Source: Duganella sp. OV510
GTDB taxonomy: Bacteria; Pseudomonadota; Gammaproteobacteria; Burkholderiales; Burkholderiaceae_D
Direction of reading: 5' to 3'
NCBI RefSeq assembly: GCF_900100205.1
Contig: NZ_FNEQ01000001.1
Location: 1,426,001 to 1,490,000 of the forward strand
Length of the DNA stretch: 64,000 nt
A model generated the notes under the pieces. The model was not told where the DNA came from. It did not search any database and saw only the letters and a program-made list of their open reading frames with translations. This document shows positions 45,860-56,089 of the stretch, one piece after another. The stretch's first letter is position 1, and each line of letters starts with the position of its first letter. Made by a program: the position numbers and the translations under genes.

Positions 45860-47158
45860 ATGTGCGAGAAACACGATCCATTGGCGGCCATCATTGCCGC
45901 CTCGATGCCGCAGGTGGCCGGCCCCGTCGCCAGCCCGGTACAGCGCCCGGCTGAGCAAGCGGCCAAGCCGCAAGTCATCAAGCCCATCATTAACAACGTG
46001 CTGAATGTGCTGGCGAAAGAGCCCGAAGCGCAGGCTTCGCGCCGCCGCCGGCTGTGGGAACTGGGGCATGCCTGCCACTGCCCGCTGGTTGGCGTCGGTT
46101 TCCCGCTGGGCGTGCTGCGCAAGCTGGTCGACAAGGTCACCAACGGCAAGGTGGTGGCCGATGATTACGAAGTCCACGTTGGCGCGGTCACCGAATGCGG
46201 TAGCCGCAACCGCCTGTCGGAGGCGTTGCAGAAGGAACTGGAACGCCGCTATGCCGCCGTGCTGCTGCGCTTCCGCAATGCCAAGAGCACCGAACAGGTG
46301 GCCGACATGTGGCGCAACGCGGTCAACAACGGCGATGTCGCCGGCGCCTTCTGGGCCGGCCTGACGCACCCGCGCTGCACCTCGGAGCTGGAAGAACAGA
46401 TGTGCCGCGACCTGCACATGGTGCAGCACCAGGCGGGCGCCTGCGTGCGCGCCGACATCACTAAATTTAACGCCACGCTGGACGAGAACAAGCGCCTGAC
46501 GCACGACCTGGCCAAGGCACAGCAGCGCGCCGCCGCGCTGATGGCGGAGAAGACTACCGATGCGGAAAAACATGCGGCACAGCTGATGCAGCTGCGCGCG
46601 CAGGTAGTCGGCAAGGACAGCATGGTCGACTCGCTGAAAGTCGAGCTGGAACAGTTGCGCGACTCGATCCCCGGCCTGGAGTCGCGCGCCAAGCTGGCCG
46701 AACGCCTGGGGCAGATGGAAGAACGCGAGCGCGCCATGCGCCAGCAGATGGCCGAGTTGCGGGTCGAACTGGCGCGCGCGCTGGAAGCGCCGGTGCCGGT
46801 GCCGGAAGCAGCGCCGCAGGTGGTCGAGCATGTGATGAAAATGCCGCTCAGCCTGCGCGAGCGCGCGGTGCTGTGTGTCGGCGGCCGCAACGGCAACGTC
46901 GCCAGCTACCGTGAACTGATCGAGCGCGAAGGCGCGCAATTCAGCCATCACGACGGCGGCCTGGAGGATAACGCCAACCGCCTGGAAGCCAGCCTGGCGG
47001 CGGCCGACCTGGTGATCTGCCAGACCGGCTGCATCAGCCACAGCGCCTACTGGCGGGTCAAGGACTACTGCAAGCGCAACGGCAAGCGCTGCGTGTTCAT
47101 CGACAATCCGTCGATCTCCAGCCTGGCGCGCGGCCTCGAACAAGCCAGCGCCGTTTAA
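45860..47158 (+). CDS. DUF2325-domain protein with long coiled coil
   Basis: The 432-residue protein has an N-terminal region with SRRRRLWELGHACHCPLVGVGFPLG (about 55-80), a helical region (about 95-190), a long coiled coil (about 200-310, with heptad-like EKTTDAEKHAAQLMQLRAQV) and a C-terminal DUF2325 domain (about 325-425, VLCVGGRNGNVASYRELIEREG, then DLVICQTGCISHSAYWRVKDYC). DUF2325 resembles a Rossmann-type nucleotide-binding fold with conserved Cys; its activity is unknown. The N-terminal CHC motif could bind metal. It is the third gene of a hemP-led set and ends at a strong terminator. Confidence 0.85.
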   Translation: MCEKHDPLAAIIAASMPQVAGPVASPVQRPAEQAAKPQVIKPIINNVLNVLAKEPEAQASRRRRLWELGHACHCPLVGVGFPLGVLRKLVDKVTNGKVVADDYEVHVGAVTECGSRNRLSEALQKELERRYAAVLLRFRNAKSTEQVADMWRNAVNNGDVAGAFWAGLTHPRCTSELEEQMCRDLHMVQHQAGACVRADITKFNATLDENKRLTHDLAKAQQRAAALMAEKTTDAEKHAAQLMQLRAQVVGKDSMVDSLKVELEQLRDSIPGLESRAKLAERLGQMEERERAMRQQMAELRVELARALEAPVPVPEAAPQVVEHVMKMPLSLRERAVLCVGGRNGNVASYRELIEREGAQFSHHDGGLEDNANRLEASLAAADLVICQTGCISHSAYWRVKDYCKRNGKRCVFIDNPSISSLARGLEQASAV

Positions 47159-47174
47159 TTTCTTTCCCAATAAG

Positions 47175-47235
47175 AAAAAACTCCCACCTGCACTGGGCGC
47201 GGTCTTGACCGCGTCCAGGCTGGTGGGAGTTTTTT
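47175..47235. terminator. Bidirectional terminator between the DUF2325 gene and the TonB receptor
   Basis: Outer arms AAAAAACTCCCACC (47175-47188) and GGTGGGAGTTTTTT (47222-47235) enclose an inner GCGCGGTC/GACCGCG stem. Both strands present a T run after the stem, so it serves these two convergent genes. Confidence 0.92.
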
Positions 47236-47254
47236 ATCTGACTAGCCCTTCAGC

Positions 47255-50029
<2,775 letters not shown>

Positions 50030-50371
50030 TCATTACTCCCTGTAATGTGGTTATTTAAACAACAATGAGCAAGGAGGGGCATGTTCGCGCCTTGACGGGC
50101 CGGGAAAAGCCTTACGAAGAAATAGCCGGTAGGCCACTACGCAGGACATCACAGGATCTGGCTAGGCGACGAGACATTCTTTGCTCATCAACCAATGATT
50201 ATGTAACGGGGCTGTAACAGAATGTGTAGGTTTTTTACTTAAAGCAGTGAAGAAAAAACATTATTCAAGGAAATATAGCGAATATTCAGCATTTCCAAAA
50301 TTCAAAAGAATTTAATATGGCTAAATCCGTTTTCCACCGACAGCATTCGTGGCGGATTTGCCACGTTTATT
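50030..50371. other. AT-rich intergenic region upstream of the TonB receptor
   Basis: These 342 bp lie upstream of the receptor gene and downstream of the reductase gene. The half next to the reductase gene (about 50220-50340) is markedly AT-rich compared with the rest of the window. It probably holds the receptor promoter and 5' untranslated leader; I find no convincing gene, hairpin terminator, riboswitch or Fur box. Confidence 0.5.
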
Positions 50372-51733
50372 TTAGTAAACATCCCGTTGATAACGCTTTT
50401 CAACTATCAAGTTGTCTAGTTGATCACGCCCTAGTATATCTGCCAGCGCATGATCGACCCCTGCGGCCATGCCTTGCAGGCTGCCGCAGACATAAATCGC
50501 CGCGCCATCGGCCACCCACGCGCGCACTTGGTCGGCACGCGCGGGCAGCAAATCCTGCACATAGCGTTCGGCGCCGCCGTCGCGCGACCAGGCCAGATCC
50601 AGCGTCAGTTGACCAGCCTGGCGCAGCGCCTCCAGCTCGGCACGGTAGTGGAAGTCGTAGGCGCCGTTGCGCTCGCCAAACAGCAGCCAGTTGCGGCCCT
50701 GCCCGGCCAGCGCGCGCGCCTTCAGGTGGCCGCGCAGGCCGGCAATGCCGCTGCCGTTGCCGATCAGGATCAGCGGGCGGGCGGCGTTGCCCTCCAGGCG
50801 GAAACGGCGGTGCTGGCGGCAGCGAAGTTGCAGCGTGCCGCCCGGCGCCAGTTGCTGCGTCAGCCAGCCGGACGCCACGCCGTGGCTACCATCGGCATGA
50901 CTGTGCAGGCGCACCAGCAGGTGCACGCGGCCGTCGGCCGGGATCGAGGCGATCGAGTATTCACGCGGATGGGCCGGATCGGCTGGCGCCGCGATCTGCA
51001 CCAGGTCGCCGGACTGCCAGTCCGGCAGCACGCCGCTCACCGGCACCAGCTCCAGATGGTAGACCGGGGCGCCGGCGCTGCCTTCGTTCAGGTGCACGCG
51101 CTCGCTCAGGCGCCATGCGTCAAACGCTGGCGCGCTCCAGTCCGGCGCGTCGCTGGTGCCGGCCAGATGGCTCAACTGCTGGCGCCACTCGCCGATGGCG
51201 GCCTCCGAACTGCGGTCGACCTCGATGCGCGGGAACAGGCTTTGCGCGCCCTGCGCCTGCAGCCACTGGTCCAGCGCGCGGCCGAAGCCGCAGAACTGCC
51301 CATACGAGCGGTCGCCCAGCGCCAGTACAGCGTAGTGCAGCTGCGGCAGCGGCAGCGAGGTGGTCATCAGGCGCCCGGCAAAGGCGGCAGCGGCGTCCGG
51401 TGCATCGCCCTCGCCGTAGGTGCTGACCAGGAACAGGATGCGCTCGGCGCCCTGCAAATCTTCCGCCCCCAGCTCGGACAATTCAGCCAGCCGCGCCGGG
51501 ATGCCGGCCAGCTTCAGTGTGGCGCTGGTTTGCTGCGCCAGCTCTTCAGCCACGCCGGTCTGGCTGGCGTAGCTGACGATCCAGCCGGGTGACGCCGCTG
51601 CTTCCGCCTTGGCGCGCGCGGCGGCCAGGCGCTTGCGGCGCCAGCGCAGGTAAGGCACCAGGCATACCAGCGCGTAAGCCACGCTCATGCCCGCCACCAG
51701 CATCAATCGGGTGGGGTCGTTGGTCCAGATCAT
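50372..51733 (-). CDS. Membrane-anchored diflavin NADPH oxidoreductase (CysJ-like)
   Basis: The 453-residue protein has one N-terminal membrane helix (about 10-30), a basic stretch (RWRRKRLAAARAK), a flavodoxin domain (SYASQTGVAEE, STYGEGDAPDAAAAFAG, LGDRSYGQFCGFG) and a ferredoxin-reductase module with the FAD motif REYSIASIP and NADPH motifs IGNGSGIAGLRGHL and YVCGSLQGMAAGVDHAL. The orientation implied by the basic stretch places the flavins in the cytosol. It should pass electrons from NADPH through FAD and FMN, here probably to the membrane PepSY protein. Its start overlaps the apbE stop (ATGA). It is the last gene of the five-gene operon. Confidence 0.9.
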   Translation of the reverse strand: MIWTNDPTRLMLVAGMSVAYALVCLVPYLRWRRKRLAAARAKAEAAASPGWIVSYASQTGVAEELAQQTSATLKLAGIPARLAELSELGAEDLQGAERILFLVSTYGEGDAPDAAAAFAGRLMTTSLPLPQLHYAVLALGDRSYGQFCGFGRALDQWLQAQGAQSLFPRIEVDRSSEAAIGEWRQQLSHLAGTSDAPDWSAPAFDAWRLSERVHLNEGSAGAPVYHLELVPVSGVLPDWQSGDLVQIAAPADPAHPREYSIASIPADGRVHLLVRLHSHADGSHGVASGWLTQQLAPGGTLQLRCRQHRRFRLEGNAARPLILIGNGSGIAGLRGHLKARALAGQGRNWLLFGERNGAYDFHYRAELEALRQAGQLTLDLAWSRDGGAERYVQDLLPARADQVRAWVADGAAIYVCGSLQGMAAGVDHALADILGRDQLDNLIVEKRYQRDVY

Positions 51734-52755
51734 TCGTCTAACATGCTGCGTAAGGGGGGGCTCAGGATTTCAGTAAAACTACCATCGGGCTGGCGCACGA
51801 CAAAGCGCGCTGCCAGGCCCTGCCGCTCGGCCAGTTGCAGGCCATCGCGGCTGCCCAGCACGGTCAGCGCGGTGGACCAGGCGTCGGCCGCCATGCATTG
51901 CGGGTGCACCACGGTGACCGAGGCCAGCTCATTGGCGATCGGCATGCCGCTGCGCGGATCGATGGTATGCGAGTAGCGCTGGCCGTCCAGCTTGAAATAG
52001 CGGCGGTAGTCGCCCGAGGTGGCGACCGCCAGGCCGTGCAGCGCCAGCGCCAGCTCGCCCGGCACGACGGCGTCCGGCGCCGCGTCGCTGACCTGCTCCA
52101 GCATCACCCACCACGGTTGCCCGTCCGGCTTGACGCCGGCGCCGCGCAGCTCGCCGCCCACCTCGACCAGGTGGTGCGCAAAGCCCTGCGTTTTCAGATA
52201 GTAGGACAGCCGGTCGACGCTGTAACCCTTGGCCACCGCCGACAAATCCAGCTGCACGCCGCCCGGTTGCAGGGCCTTGCGGCCCTCGCGCTGCAACTGC
52301 ACCGGCCGCGCCGCCAGCTGGGCGCGGGCGATGGCGATTTCATCGGCCGACGGTGGCACGAAGTCCGGCTGGTCGAAGCGTCCCCACGGGCCGAATCCCC
52401 ACAGGTTGACCAGCGAGCCGGCGGTCGGGTCGTAGGCGCCGCCGGAGGCGCGCGCCACGTCCATGGCAAAAGACAGTACGTCAAAGAACGCCGGCGGCAA
52501 GCTGTGCCAGCTGTCATGGGGCGCGCGGTTGAAGCGGCCCAGGTCGGATTCGGTTTCCCAGTGGCTCATCTCGGCCACGATGGTATCAAGCTGCTGTTGC
52601 AGCCCGTTCTGCAAATGCGCGCAGGCGGCATCCGGCGCAGCCACCAGCCGCACCGACCAGCTGGTGCCCATGCTGCGGCCAGCGTAATCGCGGATCACGC
52701 CGCCTGCTGGCGCCGGGTCGTCGGAAATAATGTGAGGCAGAAGAACCCGGCGCAT
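51730..52755 (-). CDS. apbE: FAD:protein FMN transferase, ApbE family
   Basis: The 341-residue protein has the ApbE core: RSMGTSWSVRL, SGGAYDPTAGSLVNLWGFG, LDLSAVAKGYSVDRLS, VEVGGELRGAG and SGDYRRYF with the Mg/FAD-site region HTIDPRSGMPI. No lipobox or clear signal peptide is visible, so it may act in the cytosol or be mis-started. ApbE attaches FMN by a phosphoester bond to Thr/Ser in D-x-x-S/T-G-A-T motifs; exactly such a motif occurs in the DUF2271 protein two genes upstream. It overlaps the diflavin reductase gene by 4 bp and starts 7 bp after the DUF4198 gene. Confidence 0.94.
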   Translation of the reverse strand: MRRVLLPHIISDDPAPAGGVIRDYAGRSMGTSWSVRLVAAPDAACAHLQNGLQQQLDTIVAEMSHWETESDLGRFNRAPHDSWHSLPPAFFDVLSFAMDVARASGGAYDPTAGSLVNLWGFGPWGRFDQPDFVPPSADEIAIARAQLAARPVQLQREGRKALQPGGVQLDLSAVAKGYSVDRLSYYLKTQGFAHHLVEVGGELRGAGVKPDGQPWWVMLEQVSDAAPDAVVPGELALALHGLAVATSGDYRRYFKLDGQRYSHTIDPRSGMPIANELASVTVVHPQCMAADAWSTALTVLGSRDGLQLAERQGLAARFVVRQPDGSFTEILSPPLRSMLDE

Positions 52756-52762
52756 GCCAGCC

Positions 52763-53605
52763 TTAGTCCGGCAGGATTTCCAGCACAGCGGCGTAGCTGG
52801 CGCGACGCGGCGCCATCTGCGGCGGCTGGCCTGGCACCGGCGCGGCGGCGGCCGGCCAGCTGCTGCTGACCATGTAGGCGCCAGCGGCCGGCAGCGTCAG
52901 CGTCAGCTCGCCCTTGGCGTCGGTGTTCTGACGGATCTCGCCCAGCGTGCCGCGATAGCGCACGCCGCCCGGAATCAGGCTGACGCCCAGGTTGGCGGCG
53001 GGCTTGCCGTCCAACAGCAGGCGCCAGGTGACTTTCTCGCCGGAGCGCAGCTCGTTCGGATGGCTGACCGGCACCAGTTCCAGGCCTTTGCCGCTTGGCT
53101 TCAGCACATCGTTGCTCGGATCGCCGTTGGTGACAAAGGTTTCCAGGCGGTTTTCGTTACGCGACAGCTTGACCTCGGTGGCGTCGGCCGGCACATCCTT
53201 GGCCAGCGTTTCCTCGCTGCCGCGGAAACGCTTGGTGGCGCCTTCCTTGTCCTTGTAGCTGCCGAACACGCTTTGCGTCACCAGCGCGATCCTGTAGGTG
53301 CCCGGCTTGGTCAGTTTCAGGTCGAAGGTATTGCGCAGCTTGCCGTTGTTGACATTCTCCGGCGTAACCTTGATGCCGCCAGGGCCGGTCACATCGATGC
53401 CATCGATTTTCAGCGGCACGTGGTCGATATCGAACAGGCCTTCGGACACCGCAGCGTCCACCGTCACCCAGGCGGCGCCGTCGCGGCCCGCTTCCACCAG
53501 CGTCGACGATGGCAGTATCCACGGCTTGTGCGCCTGTGCATTCAGCGAAACGAAGGACAAGCCGGCCAGTGCCAGCGCGATCAACGACTTATTGAATTTA
53601 TTCAT
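52763..53605 (-). CDS. Periplasmic DUF4198-domain protein
   Basis: The 280-residue protein has a signal peptide (MNKFNKSLIALALAGLSFVS, cleavage after LNAQA) that leaves an N-terminal His (HKPWILPSS), the usual DUF4198 start. The mature part is all beta with VTGPGGIKVTPENVN and a GERVTWRLLLDGKPAANL-like segment typical of NikM/DUF4198 folds. Proteins of this family accompany metal uptake (nickel, cobalt, iron); an exposed N-terminal His could bind a metal. The long open frame upstream of 53605 lies inside the DUF2271 gene and is not real. It lies between DUF2271 (14 bp) and apbE (7 bp). Confidence 0.86.
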   Translation of the reverse strand: MNKFNKSLIALALAGLSFVSLNAQAHKPWILPSSTLVEAGRDGAAWVTVDAAVSEGLFDIDHVPLKIDGIDVTGPGGIKVTPENVNNGKLRNTFDLKLTKPGTYRIALVTQSVFGSYKDKEGATKRFRGSEETLAKDVPADATEVKLSRNENRLETFVTNGDPSNDVLKPSGKGLELVPVSHPNELRSGEKVTWRLLLDGKPAANLGVSLIPGGVRYRGTLGEIRQNTDAKGELTLTLPAAGAYMVSSSWPAAAAPVPGQPPQMAPRRASYAAVLEILPD

Positions 53606-53619
53606 ATCCCCGCCTGTTG

Positions 53620-54129
53620 TTATGGTTTGACTTGCACAACGACCGCACCCAGCTCTTCCTTGCCCTTGCCGGTCACGTTCTGTGCCGACTGAGGCGGCCA
53701 TTGCAGCGGTACCTTGACCACTTCGCGGCCACCGGCTTCGCGCGAGGCTTCCACCAGCACCGTGTACTGGCCGGCTGGCAGCTTGTCCAGTGCGCCTTTC
53801 GGAATATTCAGCGTGGTTTCGCCCGGAGCGCGGGTGGCGCCGGAAACGCCGTCCATCGGCATGGTCAGCTCGCGGCCGGTCTTGCGCCACCAGGTACGCA
53901 TGTCCTTCAGCCACTTGGTGCCGACATTGTCCTTCTTTTTGACGTCGTACAGCACGGCCAGGTTGGCCACCACTTTCTGGTCCGCGTTCTCGACCCAGGC
54001 GGCGATGTAAGGACGGTGGTATTCGGCCACGTTCAGTTGCGGCACGTCGAGTTTGAGGGCCAGGTCGGCGGCCATGGCCGAAGCACTGGCAAGTGGCAGA
54101 CTAAGCGCGATGGAGTAGCGTAATTTCAT
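53620..54129 (-). CDS. Periplasmic DUF2271 protein with ApbE flavinylation motif
   Basis: The 169-residue protein has a signal peptide ending ASAMA, then the DUF2271 pattern AEYHRPYIAAWVENADQKVVANLAVLYD and WLKDMRTWWRKTG. Residues 93-99 read DGVSGAT, matching the D-G-x-S/T-G-A-T motif where ApbE attaches FMN to the Thr (Thr99 here). The protein is thus predicted to carry covalent FMN and act as a periplasmic one-electron carrier. It lies 18 bp after the PepSY gene. This assignment combines what the sequence shows with known ApbE chemistry; flavinylation itself is inferred. Confidence 0.9.
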   Translation of the reverse strand: MKLRYSIALSLPLASASAMAADLALKLDVPQLNVAEYHRPYIAAWVENADQKVVANLAVLYDVKKKDNVGTKWLKDMRTWWRKTGRELTMPMDGVSGATRAPGETTLNIPKGALDKLPAGQYTVLVEASREAGGREVVKVPLQWPPQSAQNVTGKGKEELGAVVVQVKP

Positions 54130-54147
54130 GGAGGTCCTGTCGTGAGA

Positions 54148-54795
54148 TTAATGAATAAACAGCGCTGCTATAACTACGGGTATCAACACACCCAGGCCCA
54201 CCATCGGCCAGGTGAACGGGCGATTCGTCGCATGGAACTTCAAAATCAGCAAGCCGGTAAGGCAGAACACCAGGCACAGCACGGCAAAAATGTCGATGAA
54301 CCAGTTCCACGCCGGACCGGTGTTGCGGCCCTTGTGGACATCGTTCAGCCAGGACACCCAGCCACGGTCGGTGTTTTCAAATTCGGCGGCGCCGTCTTCC
54401 AGGCCGATGCGCACCCAGGCGTCGCCGCCGGCTTTCGGCATCGGCAGGTAGACCTCGTCGGCAGCCCATTCGGCGGCGCGGCCGCCGGCCTGCACCTTGA
54501 AAGCATCCTTCAGCCACTGCTCGACCGGTTGCGGCAGCGGCTCCTTGGCGCCGTCATGCTGCTCGGCATAGCTGCGCAGTTGCGCCGTCAACGCTTCCGG
54601 CAGCTGCGCCTGCTGGTTGGTGACCACCGGCTTGGCCTCGATCTGCGAAGCGTGGTTCAGCGTGATGCCGGTGACCGAAAACAGCACCATGCACAGCAGA
54701 CACATGGCCGAACTGACCCAGTGCCACTGGTGCAAATGCTTCAGCCAGACAGCGCGGCTGGCATTGCGGGCGGTATTGGCGCTGGGTACGCTCAC
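54148..54795 (-). CDS. PepSY-type inner-membrane protein, probable haem-binding electron carrier
   Basis: The 215-residue protein starts at GTG 54795 with an AAGGA site upstream; an earlier in-frame TTG at 54822 falls inside the Fur palindrome and is unlikely. It has a first membrane helix (about 22-45, WHWVSSAMCLLCMVLFSVTG) with nearby His (HLHQWHW, LNHAS), a periplasmic PepSY-like region, and two C-terminal helices (WNWFIDIFAVLCLVFCLTGL and MVGLGVLIPVVIAALF). Conserved His (also NDVHKGRNTG) could ligate b-type haem as in PepSY_TM ferric reductases. It is the first gene of the Fur-controlled operon. Confidence 0.88.
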   Translation of the reverse strand: MSVPSANTARNASRAVWLKHLHQWHWVSSAMCLLCMVLFSVTGITLNHASQIEAKPVVTNQQAQLPEALTAQLRSYAEQHDGAKEPLPQPVEQWLKDAFKVQAGGRAAEWAADEVYLPMPKAGGDAWVRIGLEDGAAEFENTDRGWVSWLNDVHKGRNTGPAWNWFIDIFAVLCLVFCLTGLLILKFHATNRPFTWPMVGLGVLIPVVIAALFIH

Positions 54796-54819
54796 GGTAC
54801 ATCCTTCAGGCGAAAAATA

Positions 54820-54842
54820 CAAATGATAATGATTATCATTTG
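54820..54842. promoter_or_regulatory. Perfect Fur box
   Basis: Eleven-base arms around a central G (54831) form a 23-bp perfect palindrome with core AAATGATAAT/ATTATCATTT, essentially the consensus Fur operator. It lies 25 bp before the PepSY start and about 100 bp before the divergent PNPOx-like gene, so it could repress both. Confidence 0.95.
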
Positions 54843-54944
54843 AATGGTCAACTCATCTTGTGTATCTGTTATGTAAAGAACAGTACGGGGCGGGCTGGCG
54901 CGCTAACGTGGGCGCAACCACCCTTTTTGTCATGGAGGCGCATC

Positions 54945-55442
54945 ATGCCGCTTTATTCGCAGGACCAGATCAACACCATCGCCGCCAAGATCAAGCACAT
55001 CCGCTTCGGCATGTTCACCACCATGGACCACGCCAATGTGCTGAGCAGCCGCCCGCTGACCGTGCAGCAGATCGACGGCGAAGGCAATATGTGGTTTTTC
55101 TCCTCGGACGAGGCGGACTACACGCAAGAACTGACCTTGCATCCTGAAGTCAATGTCAGCTTCTCCAGCCCGGACGAGCACCTCTACCTGTCGGTGACCG
55201 GCCAGGCCTTCCTGGTGAGAGACCGCGCCAAGGCGCGCGAACTGTGGAATCCGCTGGTGCGGGCATGGTATCCCGGCGGCCTCGACGATCCGCACCTGAC
55301 GCTGATACGGGTGCGCATCCAGACCGCCGAATACTGGGACGCCAGCACCAGCAAGATGAAGCAGCTGGTGCAACTGGCGCGCACCGCCGTCACCGGCCGC
55401 GCGCCGGTGGGCATGGGCAAGCACACCACCATCTGCCTTTAA
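54945..55442 (+). CDS. Pyridoxamine 5'-phosphate oxidase-like flavin protein (general stress protein 26 type)
   Basis: The 165-residue protein starts MPLYSQDQINTIAAKIKHIRFG with a GGAGG site upstream and shows the split-barrel pattern RFGMFTTMDHANVLSSRPLTVQ, NMWFFSSDEADYTQEL, NVSFSSPDEHLYLSVTGQA and RAWYPGGLDDPHLTLIRV. These proteins bind FMN or FAD and take part in stress responses; substrate unknown. It is transcribed divergently from the Fur-controlled operon and ends 4 bp inside the end of pdeM (convergent). A further open stretch upstream to 54840 is not conserved. Confidence 0.87.
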   Translation: MPLYSQDQINTIAAKIKHIRFGMFTTMDHANVLSSRPLTVQQIDGEGNMWFFSSDEADYTQELTLHPEVNVSFSSPDEHLYLSVTGQAFLVRDRAKARELWNPLVRAWYPGGLDDPHLTLIRVRIQTAEYWDASTSKMKQLVQLARTAVTGRAPVGMGKHTTICL

Positions 55443-56089
55443 AGCGGAATTTCCAGCACCGCCTCGCCGCTGCTGACGAACAAGCGTTCGCCCGGCTGCG
55501 GCGCCACCGGATGACCGCCGGTGAACGCGCCGAACGACGGCAGCACCAGATGCTGCGGTCCCATCAGAAAGCACGGCAGCAGCAGCGAGTCCCAGCCCGA
55601 ACGCAGCCGGTACACCGGATGCACATGGCCAGCCAGCACATACGACGGCACCAGGATGTCGGGATGGTGGCAGAAGGCAAACGGCCCCAATACATGCGGT
55701 TCATCCACCACGCTAATGCCGAGCTGCGCCGGCGGATCGCCGGCATGCGCATCGTGATTGCCGCGCACCAGCGTCAGCTGCAACTCAGGATGACGCTCGC
55801 GCCAGGCCTGCATGGCGGCCAGCGTGGCCGGTGCGTGCGCCGCCCGCGCATGCAGGAAATCACCGAGGAACATGATGTGCCGCACTGGCAGCTGCGCCAC
55901 CAGGCGCTCCAGCGCCAGCAGATTCGCGCTGGTGGTGCCGGCAGGCACCGGCACGCCCAGTGCGCGGAACGAGGCAGCCTTGCCGAAATGGATGTCGGCC
56001 ACAATCAGCATGGACTCGCGCGGCCAGTACAGCGCCTTTTGCGGCAGCATCAGCAATTGTTCGCCAACGATGTCGATCAGATGATTCAT
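55439..56089 (-). CDS. pdeM: Ligase-associated metallophosphoesterase PdeM
   Basis: The 216-residue protein has the calcineurin-like motifs DIHFGK, GDFLHAR, GNHDAH and the closing AGHVHPVY. PdeM-type proteins are fixed partners of the ATP-dependent ligase, DEXH helicase and MBL exonuclease in a bacterial DNA damage set. Its start overlaps the helicase stop by 4 bp. It is the last gene of the operon. Confidence 0.9.
   Translation of the reverse strand: MNHLIDIVGEQLLMLPQKALYWPRESMLIVADIHFGKAASFRALGVPVPAGTTSANLLALERLVAQLPVRHIMFLGDFLHARAAHAPATLAAMQAWRERHPELQLTLVRGNHDAHAGDPPAQLGISVVDEPHVLGPFAFCHHPDILVPSYVLAGHVHPVYRLRSGWDSLLLPCFLMGPQHLVLPSFGAFTGGHPVAPQPGERLFVSSGEAVLEIPL

Noticed and set aside
50030..50371. 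A riboswitch or small gene in the AT-rich region upstream of the TonB receptor
   Set aside because: No conserved box, stem set or reading frame with a ribosome-binding site could be identified by eye.
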